A stretch of 64,000 nt of DNA from Microbacterium sp. Leaf151. Lineage in GTDB: Bacteria > Actinomycetota > Actinomycetes > Actinomycetales > Microbacteriaceae. Of this stretch, positions 57,284 through 64,000 are shown piece by piece. A program made the position numbers and the translations under genes. How positions within the stretch are numbered: the first letter of the stretch is position 1; every line of letters starts with the position of its first letter. Location of the stretch: contig NZ_LMOR01000004.1 in NCBI RefSeq assembly GCF_001424225.1, forward strand, positions 124,001 through 188,000, given 5' to 3'. Under the pieces are notes generated by a model. That model did not search any database. It was not told the origin of the DNA and was given only the letters and a program-made list of their open reading frames with translations.

Positions 57284-58180
57284 TCAGGTCGCCGAGCCGC
57301 CGCGCTGGGCGACGATCAGGGAGGTGTCGGTGGCACCCTGCTGGAGAGGCTGCACGGGAGCGGCGACGTCGCCCCGCGGCGAGCGGCGCAGACGCTTCTC
57401 GACCAGGGTCGCCACGAACGACAGGATCAGGCAGAGCGCGATGTAGATCGCACCGACGATGATCGTGGCCGGGATGATGGGCGAACCGACGCTCGGCTGC
57501 GCGCCGATGTACTTCGCGTAGAAGAGCAGCTCGGGATAGGTGATGACGAAACCGAGCGCCGTGTCCTTCAGGGTGACGACGAGCTGAGCGATGATGACCG
57601 GCATCATCGCGCGGATCGCCTGCGGGAGCAGGATCAGGCGCATGACGCCCGCCTTGCGCAGACCCACGGCGTAGCCGGCCTCGGCCTGTCCGCTCGGCAG
57701 CGACTCCACACCGGCGCGGATGACCTCCGCGAGGACTGAGCCGTTGTAGCAGACGAGGGCGATGACCACGGCCCAGTACGGTTCCATGCGGATGCCGATC
57801 ACGGGGAAGCCGTAGTACAGCAGGAACATGAAGACCAGCACGGGGATCGCGCGGAAGACCTCGATGACGGCCGTGAAGGGCCAGCGCACCCACTTGTGGT
57901 CGGAGAGCCGGCCGATGGCCAGGACGAAGCCGAGCGCCAGGGCACCGACCGCCGCCGCCGCGAAGGCGGCGAGGGTCGCCAGGGTGGCGTCGAGAATGCT
58001 CGCCCACACGTTCGTATAGGTGAAGGCCGACCACTTCTGGGCGGTGAACTGCCCGGTGTCGGCGAGGCGCCAGACGAAGAAGCCGACGATCGCGAGGACA
58101 ACGACGATCGTCAGCACCCCGAGGATGCGGTTGCGCGCGATCGCCTTCGGGCCGGGGACGTCGTACAGGACGCTGCTCAT
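57284..58180 (-). CDS. gluD: Glutamate-type ABC transporter permease
   Basis: The 298-aa permease has five to six membrane segments and the EAA loop GQAEAGYAVGLRKAGVMRLI (EAAxxxG-type) that contacts the ATPase. HisM-type features include VIEVFRAIPVLVFMFLLYYG. The long C-terminal tail (LRRSPRGDVAAPVQPLQQGA) is unusual but common in GluD. ATG 58180 overlaps the gluC stop (ATGA). Confidence 0.92.
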   Translation of the reverse strand: MSSVLYDVPGPKAIARNRILGVLTIVVVLAIVGFFVWRLADTGQFTAQKWSAFTYTNVWASILDATLATLAAFAAAAVGALALGFVLAIGRLSDHKWVRWPFTAVIEVFRAIPVLVFMFLLYYGFPVIGIRMEPYWAVVIALVCYNGSVLAEVIRAGVESLPSGQAEAGYAVGLRKAGVMRLILLPQAIRAMMPVIIAQLVVTLKDTALGFVITYPELLFYAKYIGAQPSVGSPIIPATIIVGAIYIALCLILSFVATLVEKRLRRSPRGDVAAPVQPLQQGATDTSLIVAQRGGSAT

Positions 58181-58833
58181 CGTGCGACCCTCCATCGATT
58201 CTCGAGCGTTCGCTGCAGCCACGACAGGAGGAGCACCAGCGCGACGAAGACGACCATGATCCACAGGATGACGATGAACGCGTTCTCGCCGCGCTCACTG
58301 AGGTAGTTGCGCACCGACCCGAGGTTCACGATCGAGAACCCGGCGGCGACGGTGGTGTTCTTCAGCAGGGCGATGAACACGCTCATCATCGGCGGGATGA
58401 CGGAGCGGAACGCCTGCGGGAGGATAACGAGCGACATCACCTGCCCGAAGCTCAGGCCGAGGGCGCGCGCGGCCTCCGCCTGACCGACCGGCACGGTGTT
58501 GACGCCGGAACGGATCGCCTCGGCGACGTAGGTGGCCGTGTAGATGCCCAGGGCGCAGATGCCGAGGGTGAGCGACACGTCGCCGGTGAGCCGCAGCCCC
58601 AACAGGGGCGGAAGCGCGAACACGAAGGCGAAGAAGACCAGCGTCAGCGGGGTGTTGCGGATGACGCTGACGTAGAACGTGCCCACGCCGCGCGCGACGG
58701 GCACCGGCGAGACACGCATCGCGCCGACGATGATGCCGATTACGAGCGCCAGCGCGCCGCCGGCGAAGAAGAGCACGAGCGTGCCGACGAGCGCTTCGCC
58801 CCAGATGTCGAGGTTGTCGGTGATGACACCCAT
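58177..58833 (-). CDS. gluC: Glutamate-type ABC transporter permease
   Basis: The 218-aa permease has FYVSVIRNTPLTLVFFAFVF and the EAA loop GQAEAARALGLSFGQVMSLV ILPQAFR. It would pair with the GluD homologue as a heterodimeric channel. It starts 58 bp after the binding-protein gene; a strong hairpin lies in that gap. Confidence 0.93.
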   Translation of the reverse strand: MGVITDNLDIWGEALVGTLVLFFAGGALALVIGIIVGAMRVSPVPVARGVGTFYVSVIRNTPLTLVFFAFVFALPPLLGLRLTGDVSLTLGICALGIYTATYVAEAIRSGVNTVPVGQAEAARALGLSFGQVMSLVILPQAFRSVIPPMMSVFIALLKNTTVAAGFSIVNLGSVRNYLSERGENAFIVILWIMVVFVALVLLLSWLQRTLENRWRVAR

Positions 58834-58855
58834 GCGTGGTCCTTATCTCGAAGGG

Positions 58856-58888
58856 GTTCGGGGGCCGCGCGACACGCGGCCCCCGAAC
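58856..58888 (-). promoter_or_regulatory. 14-bp perfect hairpin between gluB and gluC
   Basis: GTTCGGGGGCCGCG (58856-58869), a 5-base loop, and CGCGGCCCCCGAAC (58875-58888) form a perfect stem just after the gluB stop and before gluC. There is no T run, so it probably lets some polymerases or the upstream mRNA part accumulate, giving more binding protein than permease. Confidence 0.75.
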
Positions 58889-58891
58889 GGG

Positions 58892-59794
58892 TCACTCGTC
58901 GGCGGTGGGCTGCTCGGCCTCGATGCCGGAGGGTGCGAGGTTCTTGTCGAACAGCGCGGTCCACACATCGCCACCGTCGTTGAAGAGGGTGTTGATGTGG
59001 TCCTTCAGCACGGTGTCGCCCTTGGGCACGCCCACGCCGTAGCGCTCTTCGCTGAAGGTGTCACCGGCGATCTTGAAGGCGTCGGGCTCCTGCGCGACGT
59101 ACCCGGCGAGGATCGCCTGGTCGGTCGTGACGGCGTCGACCGAACCGGCGCGCAGCTGCTCGAGGCACTGCGTGTAGGTGTCGTATTCGACGGTGTCGCC
59201 GGGGTTGTACTCGTCGCGGATGCGCTGGAGCGGCGTCGAACCGGTCACCGAGCACACGATCTTGCCCGCGAGGTCGTCGGGACCGGAGATGTCGTCGTTG
59301 TCGGCGGCGACGAGCAGGCCCTGACCGGTGATCAGGTAGGGGCCGGCGAAGTCGATCTGCTGCTTGCGCTTGTCGGTGATGGAGTAGGTGCCGACGTAGT
59401 AGTCGACGTTGCCGTTCACCAGCTCCTGCTCGCGGTTGGCCGAAGGGATCGTCTTGTACTCGATCTGGTCGGCGTCGAAGCCGAGGGAAGCGGCGATCCA
59501 CTGCGCGATCTCGACGTCGAAGCCGCCGCGCTCGTTCGAGACCGGGTCCTTGAAGCCGAGTCCCGGCTGGTCTTCCTTGACGCCGACGACGACCTTGTCG
59601 GCCGACGTCATGCGGTCGAAGGTGAAGCTGCCCTCGAGGGAGACGTCGGAGGCGACCTCCCACAGCTGGGTCGTGTCGGCTCCGTCGCCTTCGGCGCCGG
59701 GTGCCGCGCCGGGGGTGCCGCTGTTGCAGGCCGTCAGGGCCAGCAGGCCGGCGGCGACGATGCTCGCGCCGGCGAGAAAACGTGTCTTACGCAT
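58892..59794 (-). CDS. gluB: Glutamate-type ABC transporter substrate-binding lipoprotein
   Basis: The 300-aa protein has a lipoprotein signal peptide (LAGASIVAAGLLALTAC, lipobox LTAC, Cys23) and a family-3 solute-binding fold: DKVVVGVKEDQPGLGFKDPV, GFDVEIAQWIAASLGF, VDYYVGTYSITDKRKQQIDF and CSVTGSTPLQRI. It captures glutamate or a related amino acid outside the cell. Specificity is inferred from gene order gluA-B-C-D as in Corynebacterium. Confidence 0.93.
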   Translation of the reverse strand: MRKTRFLAGASIVAAGLLALTACNSGTPGAAPGAEGDGADTTQLWEVASDVSLEGSFTFDRMTSADKVVVGVKEDQPGLGFKDPVSNERGGFDVEIAQWIAASLGFDADQIEYKTIPSANREQELVNGNVDYYVGTYSITDKRKQQIDFAGPYLITGQGLLVAADNDDISGPDDLAGKIVCSVTGSTPLQRIRDEYNPGDTVEYDTYTQCLEQLRAGSVDAVTTDQAILAGYVAQEPDAFKIAGDTFSEERYGVGVPKGDTVLKDHINTLFNDGGDVWTALFDKNLAPSGIEAEQPTADE

Positions 59795-59927
59795 GTGATG
59801 TCTCCTTGGTTACGTGTGCTGTGCGGATGTATGGGTCTGGGGGACGGCACGGCGGAGCACCTGGGGGGTGGGACACTCGCGCCTCGGCGAAGAACCTCCT
59901 CGTTCGTCGCCGTCATCAGGGGAACCG

Positions 59928-60689
<762 letters not shown>

Positions 60690-60764
60690 GCCCCCACACT
60701 ATGAGGGCGACGCGCCGCCGACCACCTTCCGGCGCGCGCCTTAACCGTTCTGTAACAGCCGCCG

Positions 60765-61562
60765 TCAGCGCGCCCGCTGCGCGAATGCCGTCTCGTAGAG
60801 GCACACGCTCGCCGCCGTCGCGAGGTTGAGCGACTCGGCCCGGCCGTAGATCGGCAGCCGTAACGCCAGGTCGGCACGAGCAAGCGCTTCGTCATCCAGG
60901 CCCCGCGCCTCGTTACCGAACAACCACGCGGTCGGTTCGGCGAGGACCTCGCGCGACGCCAGGAAGTCGTCACCACCCACGTCGGCGGCGACGACGCGAA
61001 GACCCGCCTCGTGCACGCGTTCCACGACGTCGGCGAGATCGAGATCGACGGCCACCGGCAGGTGGAAAAGCGAGCCCGTCGTCGAGCGGACGACCTTCGG
61101 GTTGTAGGGGTCGACGGTGCGTCCGGTGAGGATGACGGCATCCGCCCCCGCCGCGTCGGCGGCACGGATGATCGTGCCGAGGTTGCCCGGGTCGCGGACC
61201 TCCTCGCAGATGGCGATGAGCCGCGGGCCTGCCGCCAGCACGTCCTTCAGCGCCGTCGGCGCCTGCCGGGCCACCGCGACGATGCCCTGCGGCGTCACGG
61301 TGTCGGCCATTGCATCCAGGACCGCTTCGGTCGTGTACTGCAGGTCGACGCCGGCCTGCTCGGCGGCGTCGCGCACATCGACGTGCTTCTCGAGGGCCGT
61401 GGGAGTGGCGTACACCTCGAGGACCGTCTCAGGAGCCCACGCGAGAGCCTCTCGCGCCGCCTGAGGACCCTCGAGCAGAAAGAGTCCGGTCTCTTGACGG
61501 GCGGCACGCTTGCTCAGCTTGGCCACGGCGCGCACCCGCGGCGAACGAGGGTTCTCCAGCAC
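60765..61562 (-). CDS. SpoU/TrmH-family RNA 2'-O-methyltransferase
   Basis: The 265-aa protein has an N-terminal substrate-binding region ([20 protein letters not shown]) and the SPOUT knot: [20 protein letters not shown] (motif 1), [12 protein letters not shown] (motif 2) and [13 protein letters not shown] (motif 3). It methylates a ribose in rRNA or tRNA using SAM. Actinobacteria usually carry this gene (tsnR-like) after rplT, as here. It is separated from rplT by the hairpin at 61672-61708. Confidence 0.92.
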   Translation of the reverse strand: MLENPRSPRVRAVAKLSKRAARQETGLFLLEGPQAAREALAWAPETVLEVYATPTALEKHVDVRDAAEQAGVDLQYTTEAVLDAMADTVTPQGIVAVARQAPTALKDVLAAGPRLIAICEEVRDPGNLGTIIRAADAAGADAVILTGRTVDPYNPKVVRSTTGSLFHLPVAVDLDLADVVERVHEAGLRVVAADVGGDDFLASREVLAEPTAWLFGNEARGLDDEALARADLALRLPIYGRAESLNLATAASVCLYETAFAQRAR

Positions 61563-61671
61563 GCCCTCAGTGTATGGCTCCCCCCGATGAGCACTCCGGA
61601 TGCCGCGCGGACGCCGACGGGATGCTGCGCCGTGCCCAGCGCGACGCGGACCCGCCCGGGTGGGGAAACAG

Positions 61672-61708
61672 CGGAACGGGCGCCCTCGCGAGGAGGACGC
61701 CCGTTCCG
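61672..61708 (-). terminator. Hairpin terminator of the infC-rpmI-rplT operon
   Basis: CGGAACGGGCG (61672-61682) and CGCCCGTTCCG (61698-61708) form a perfect 11-bp stem with a 15-base loop just past the rplT stop. A weak GTTTCCCC stretch follows on the minus strand. Confidence 0.7.
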
Positions 61709-61723
61709 GGAAGAAGACGCGGG

Positions 61724-62107
61724 TTACGCGGACTTCGGCGCGTTGACGTCGCTGGGCAGGGCCGCCTTGGCGGTCTGCACGAGCGAGGCGAACACGGTGG
61801 GCTCGTTCACCGCGAGCTCAGCGAGCATGCGGCGGTCGACCTGCACACCCGCGAGGCCGAGGCCCTGGATGAAGCGGTTGTAGGTGAGCCCGTTCTGGCG
61901 GGACGCGGCGTTGATGCGCTGGATCCACAGACGACGGAAGTCGCCCTTGCGCTTGCGACGGTCGCGGTACGCGTAGACCAGGGAGTGGGTGACCTGCTCC
62001 TTGGCCTTGCGGTACAGGCGCGAACGCTGCCCGCGGTAACCGGACGCGCGCTCGAGGATGACGCGACGCTTCTTGTGGGCGTTTACTGCCCGCTTGACTC
62101 TAGCCAT
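61724..62107 (-). CDS. rplT: 50S ribosomal protein L20
   Basis: The 127-aa protein begins [20 protein letters not shown], then [20 protein letters not shown] and [20 protein letters not shown], all conserved L20 sequence. It binds 23S rRNA early in 50S assembly and is the usual autoregulator of the infC operon. rpmI lies 29 bp upstream. Confidence 0.97.
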   Translation of the reverse strand: MARVKRAVNAHKKRRVILERASGYRGQRSRLYRKAKEQVTHSLVYAYRDRRKRKGDFRRLWIQRINAASRQNGLTYNRFIQGLGLAGVQVDRRMLAELAVNEPTVFASLVQTAKAALPSDVNAPKSA

Positions 62108-62136
62108 TTCTGTTTCTTCCTAACGTGCGTCGGCGC

Positions 62137-62331
62137 TCAGAGACCGAGGAGCTTCTTGGCGACCTTCGAGTCGCCCTTGGCCAGGACCTGCTCCTGGTTC
62201 AGGCGGCGGGTGCGCTTCGAGGCCTTGCCTTCGAGGTTGTGGCGCATGCCGGCCTGCTGCTTCATGAGCTTGCCGCTACCGGTGAGCTTGAAGCGCTTCT
62301 TGGCGCCCGAGTGGGTCTTCTGCTTCGGCAT
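62137..62331 (-). CDS. rpmI: 50S ribosomal protein L35
   Basis: The 64-aa protein reads [20 protein letters not shown], then [20 protein letters not shown] and a short tail, typical L35. It lies between infC and rplT in the standard order. Confidence 0.97.
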   Translation of the reverse strand: MPKQKTHSGAKKRFKLTGSGKLMKQQAGMRHNLEGKASKRTRRLNQEQVLAKGDSKVAKKLLGL

Positions 62332-62379
62332 CTGTCTTCCTTCGTTGGTCTTCCCGGCGGAGCGGGAGTCTGGGGAGCT

Positions 62380-63006
62380 TTACTCGGCGGGGGCCGAGGT
62401 GGGCGTTTCTTCCGAGTCCGAGTCGCCGCGAGCAGCGCTGCGCGCCGCCTCACGGTTCGCCGCGCGCTGCGCGTTCTGCTCGGTCTTGACCTCGGACTTG
62501 TTCTTGTGGGGCGCGACCACCATCACCATGTTGCGGCCGTCGATCGTGGGGTTCGACTCGACGGTGCCGAACTCGGCGACGTCTTCGGCGAACTTGCGGA
62601 GCAGACGCACACCCTGCTCGGGACGCGACTGCTCGCGACCGCGGAACAGGATCATGGCCTTCACCTTGTCGCCCGCCTGGAGGAAGCCCTCGGCGCGCTT
62701 GAGCTTGGTGATGTAGTCGTGGGCCTCGATCTTCAGACGGAACCGGACCTCTTTGAGGACGGTGTTCGCCTGGTTACGACGCGTCTCCTTGGCCTTCTGC
62801 GCGGCCTCGTACTTGAACTTGCCGTAATCCATGATCTTGACCACGGGCGGCTTCGAGCTCGGCGCAACCTCGACCAGGTCGAGGTCCGCTTCCTGGGCCA
62901 GGCGCAGCGCAGCTTCGATGCGGACGATGCCGACCTGCTCGCCGTTGGGTCCGACGAGACGGACCTCCGGGACTCGGATGCGCTCGTTGGTGCGGGGATC
63001 GCTGAT
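62380..63006 (-). CDS. infC: Translation initiation factor IF-3, with ATC start codon
   Basis: From ATC 63006 the protein has 208 residues: (I/fM)[18 protein letters not shown], then [20 protein letters not shown] (N-domain), the linker [20 protein letters not shown] and the C-domain [25 protein letters not shown] lies six bases upstream of the ATC. The first canonical start, ATG at 62832-62832 region (MDYGKF), would remove the N-domain and is rejected. infC genes of other bacteria use AUU/AUC for autoregulation by IF-3. The Glu/Ser/Thr-rich tail ([14 protein letters not shown]) is a short acidic extension. Confidence 0.95.
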   Translation of the reverse strand: MSDPRTNERIRVPEVRLVGPNGEQVGIVRIEAALRLAQEADLDLVEVAPSSKPPVVKIMDYGKFKYEAAQKAKETRRNQANTVLKEVRFRLKIEAHDYITKLKRAEGFLQAGDKVKAMILFRGREQSRPEQGVRLLRKFAEDVAEFGTVESNPTIDGRNMVMVVAPHKNKSEVKTEQNAQRAANREAARSAARGDSDSEETPTSAPAE

Positions 63007-63038
63007 GCGGAACTCCTCTTGTATGCGGATGACGGCCG

Positions 63039-63220
63039 CCGCGATCCGAGGGAATCGCGGGCGAAGAGGAGAAACACGCCACCCGGCACGGTGCTGTCAG
63101 CACCGGCTTCTGCACCCAGGCGACCCCGTGGGAAACGGAGCGGAGTGCGGGAACCCGGTAGCCTGGAACGGCAAGCGCGGGTGGGATGTGATCCTCTTTC
63201 GTACGGAGCGAAAAGCTCCG
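63039..63220 (-). promoter_or_regulatory. Structured leader of the infC operon
   Basis: Three perfect hairpins lie between the promoter and infC: CCGCGAT/ATCGCGG (63039-63060), CGGTGCT/AGCACCG (63089-63105) and CGGAGC/GCTCCG (63204-63220). A TAGACT -10-like box is at 63232-63237 (minus strand). The ~230-base leader is long for this genome and suggests translational or attenuation control by IF-3 or L20. Confidence 0.5.
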
Positions 63221-63251
63221 AAGCCCGCCACAGTCTAGCAGAGAGATTCAC

Positions 63252-63677
63252 GTGGACACGATCCCCTCCGACCAGCCCGCCGAAGACCCCTCCGCGCACC
63301 GCCACGGAGCTGAAGACGAACGTCTCGCGCGATGGGAAGAGCAGGAGCGCGCCGCGTCCTCCGCCACCCGCGACATCGCGGACGTCCCCGCGGTCGAGGT
63401 CATCACGACGGCGGCCGTGCACCTCATGAGCGCCGCCGCCGTCAAAACGGGACTTGCCGACGATCCCACTCACCAGCTCGACCTCGACGAGGCGCGCAAG
63501 CTCATCAACGCCCTCGCCGGTCTCATCACCGCCGGCGCCCCCGAGATCAGTGACATGCACGCGCGATCGCTCCGCGACGGACTGCGTTCGCTCCAGCTGG
63601 CGTTCCGTGAGGCGTCGACGATCCAGGACCCGATCGGCAAGGGGCCGGGAGAGAAGTGGACGGGTCCCGTCACGTAG
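63252..63677 (+). CDS. DUF1844 domain protein
   Basis: The 141-aa protein starts at GTG 63252. Its core [20 protein letters not shown], then [20 protein letters not shown] and [18 protein letters not shown] matches DUF1844. The first ~45 residues are acidic and disordered. Function is unknown. It is divergent from infC, a conserved neighbourhood in actinobacteria. Confidence 0.88.
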   Translation: MDTIPSDQPAEDPSAHRHGAEDERLARWEEQERAASSATRDIADVPAVEVITTAAVHLMSAAAVKTGLADDPTHQLDLDEARKLINALAGLITAGAPEISDMHARSLRDGLRSLQLAFREASTIQDPIGKGPGEKWTGPVT

Positions 63678-63704
63678 GTCGTTCGTTCTGGGGTACTGGG
63701 CTCC

Positions 63705-63770
63705 GTGATGCCCCCTTCCCCAGGCAAGAGCAGGGCCCCTACCCCGATTGCCTGGGGAAGGGGGCATCAC
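63705..63770. repeat. Perfect 23-bp inverted repeat with 20-base loop
   Basis: The left arm is 63705-63727 (starts GTGATGCCCCCTTCCC, ends AGGCAA) and the right arm 63748-63770 is its exact reverse complement (starts TTGCCTGGGG, ends GGCATCAC). There is no T run. It could terminate transcription of DUF1844 or be a small repeat-derived element. Confidence 0.9.
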
Positions 63771-63925
63771 TGCGCCCTGTACCGCAGGCCGACTCCGCCG
63801 TGACACCCGCAGGGTATGAGAGGTATCACTGCGCCCTGTACCGCGGGCCGACTCCGCCGTGACACCCGCAGGGGTATGAGAGGCATCCCTGTGCCGAAGG
63901 CCGACTCCGCCGCGACATTGCCGCA
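63764..63925. repeat. 59/60-bp tandem repeat, about 2.5 copies
   Basis: GYATCACTGCGCCCTGTACC starts at 63764 and 63823; each unit continues GCAGGCCGACTCCGCCGTGA and CACCCGCAGGG(G)TATGAGAG. A third copy starting at 63883 has an internal deletion (CATCCCTGTGCC then GAAGGCCGACTCC). The first copy overlaps the right arm of the inverted repeat. Confidence 0.85.
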
Positions 63926-64000
63926 ATGCCTTGCCCGTCGACCGAGGCAGTGGCATCCGGCCTTCGACGCCGCATGAGGACAGGGGATTCCGCGAGAACA

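Larger units (their letters stand above)
63678..64000. other. Gene-free end of window with inverted and tandem repeats
   Basis: After the DUF1844 stop there is no coding region I trust. The stretch contains a perfect 23-bp inverted repeat and then two full and one deleted copies of a ~59-bp tandem unit. The last ~70 bases hold nothing recognisable. Confidence 0.65.

Noticed and set aside
62380..62844. infC as a 154-aa gene starting at ATG/GTG
   Set aside because: Clear IF-3 N-domain sequence continues upstream to the ATC at 63006 with a good ribosome-binding site.

Overview
The window is high-GC actinobacterial DNA, most like Microbacterium or a close relative (Microbacteriaceae). The basis is GC-rich coding with heavy third-position G/C, many 4-bp GTGA/ATGA gene overlaps, leaderless-looking starts, a DUF222/HNH endonuclease gene, and two actinobacterial gene orders: parA-scpA-scpB-rluB-tyrA-cmk-der and infC-rpmI-rplT-spoU ... 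pheS-pheT-argC-argJ-argB-argD-argF. The genus is an inference.

Layout. 1-17 kb is an accessory-leaning mix: the tail of an unidentified, possibly SMC/SbcC-like protein, a DUF222-HNH endonuclease, acetyltransferases, a MocR regulator divergent from a small gene, an ArsR-MFS pair, a CPA1 Na+/H+ antiporter, a shikimate-dehydrogenase-like enzyme, several small proteins, a zinc metallopeptidase, a P-loop kinase-like protein, an SDR, a DUF732 lipoprotein, a hotdog thioesterase, a SelT/SelW-like protein and a membrane acyltransferase.

17,177-30,090 is a 12.9-kb genomic island in the 3' half of a tRNA-Pro(GGG) gene, bounded by a perfect 43-bp direct repeat. Next to the tRNA lie a tyrosine recombinase without its N-terminal half and an antitoxin plus a truncated PIN toxin. 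The cargo is one minus-strand operon of three genes. They encode a 2064-aa protein (Cap4/DUF4297-like nuclease, STAND-type P-loop NTPase, very long C-terminal region), a 234-aa helper that starts inside the first gene behind a near-perfect Shine-Dalgarno, and a 1263-aa protein ending in a PD-(D/E)xK nuclease domain. I cannot match this three-gene set to a named system. It looks like an anti-phage or anti-plasmid module and is the best candidate for something undescribed.

30-45 kb is mostly housekeeping: an S4-domain protein, a DUF4239 protein, a NUDIX-PIN-like fusion, DUF805, Der, Cmk, prephenate dehydrogenase, RsuA-type pseudouridine synthase, ScpB, ScpA, ParA, DUF4184, TyrS, a glycolipid-binding-domain protein, and a SatD gene with a membrane partner under an AT-rich palindromic operator. 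45-53 kb is the arginine cluster argC-J-B-D-F-(membrane protein)-H; argR and argG are absent from their usual place. An arginine-rich, apparently leaderless 31-codon ORF precedes argC. 53-63 kb holds pheT-pheS, a glutamate-type ABC importer (gluA-B-C-D), a SpoU methyltransferase and rplT-rpmI-infC, where infC starts at an ATC codon. The window ends with a DUF1844 gene, a perfect 23-bp inverted repeat and tandem repeats.

Short GC-rich tandem repeats with site-specific periods (32, 42, 59, 64, 71, 81, 91 bp) sit at the 3' ends of many genes. In two cases the last unit contains the stop codon of the adjacent gene.
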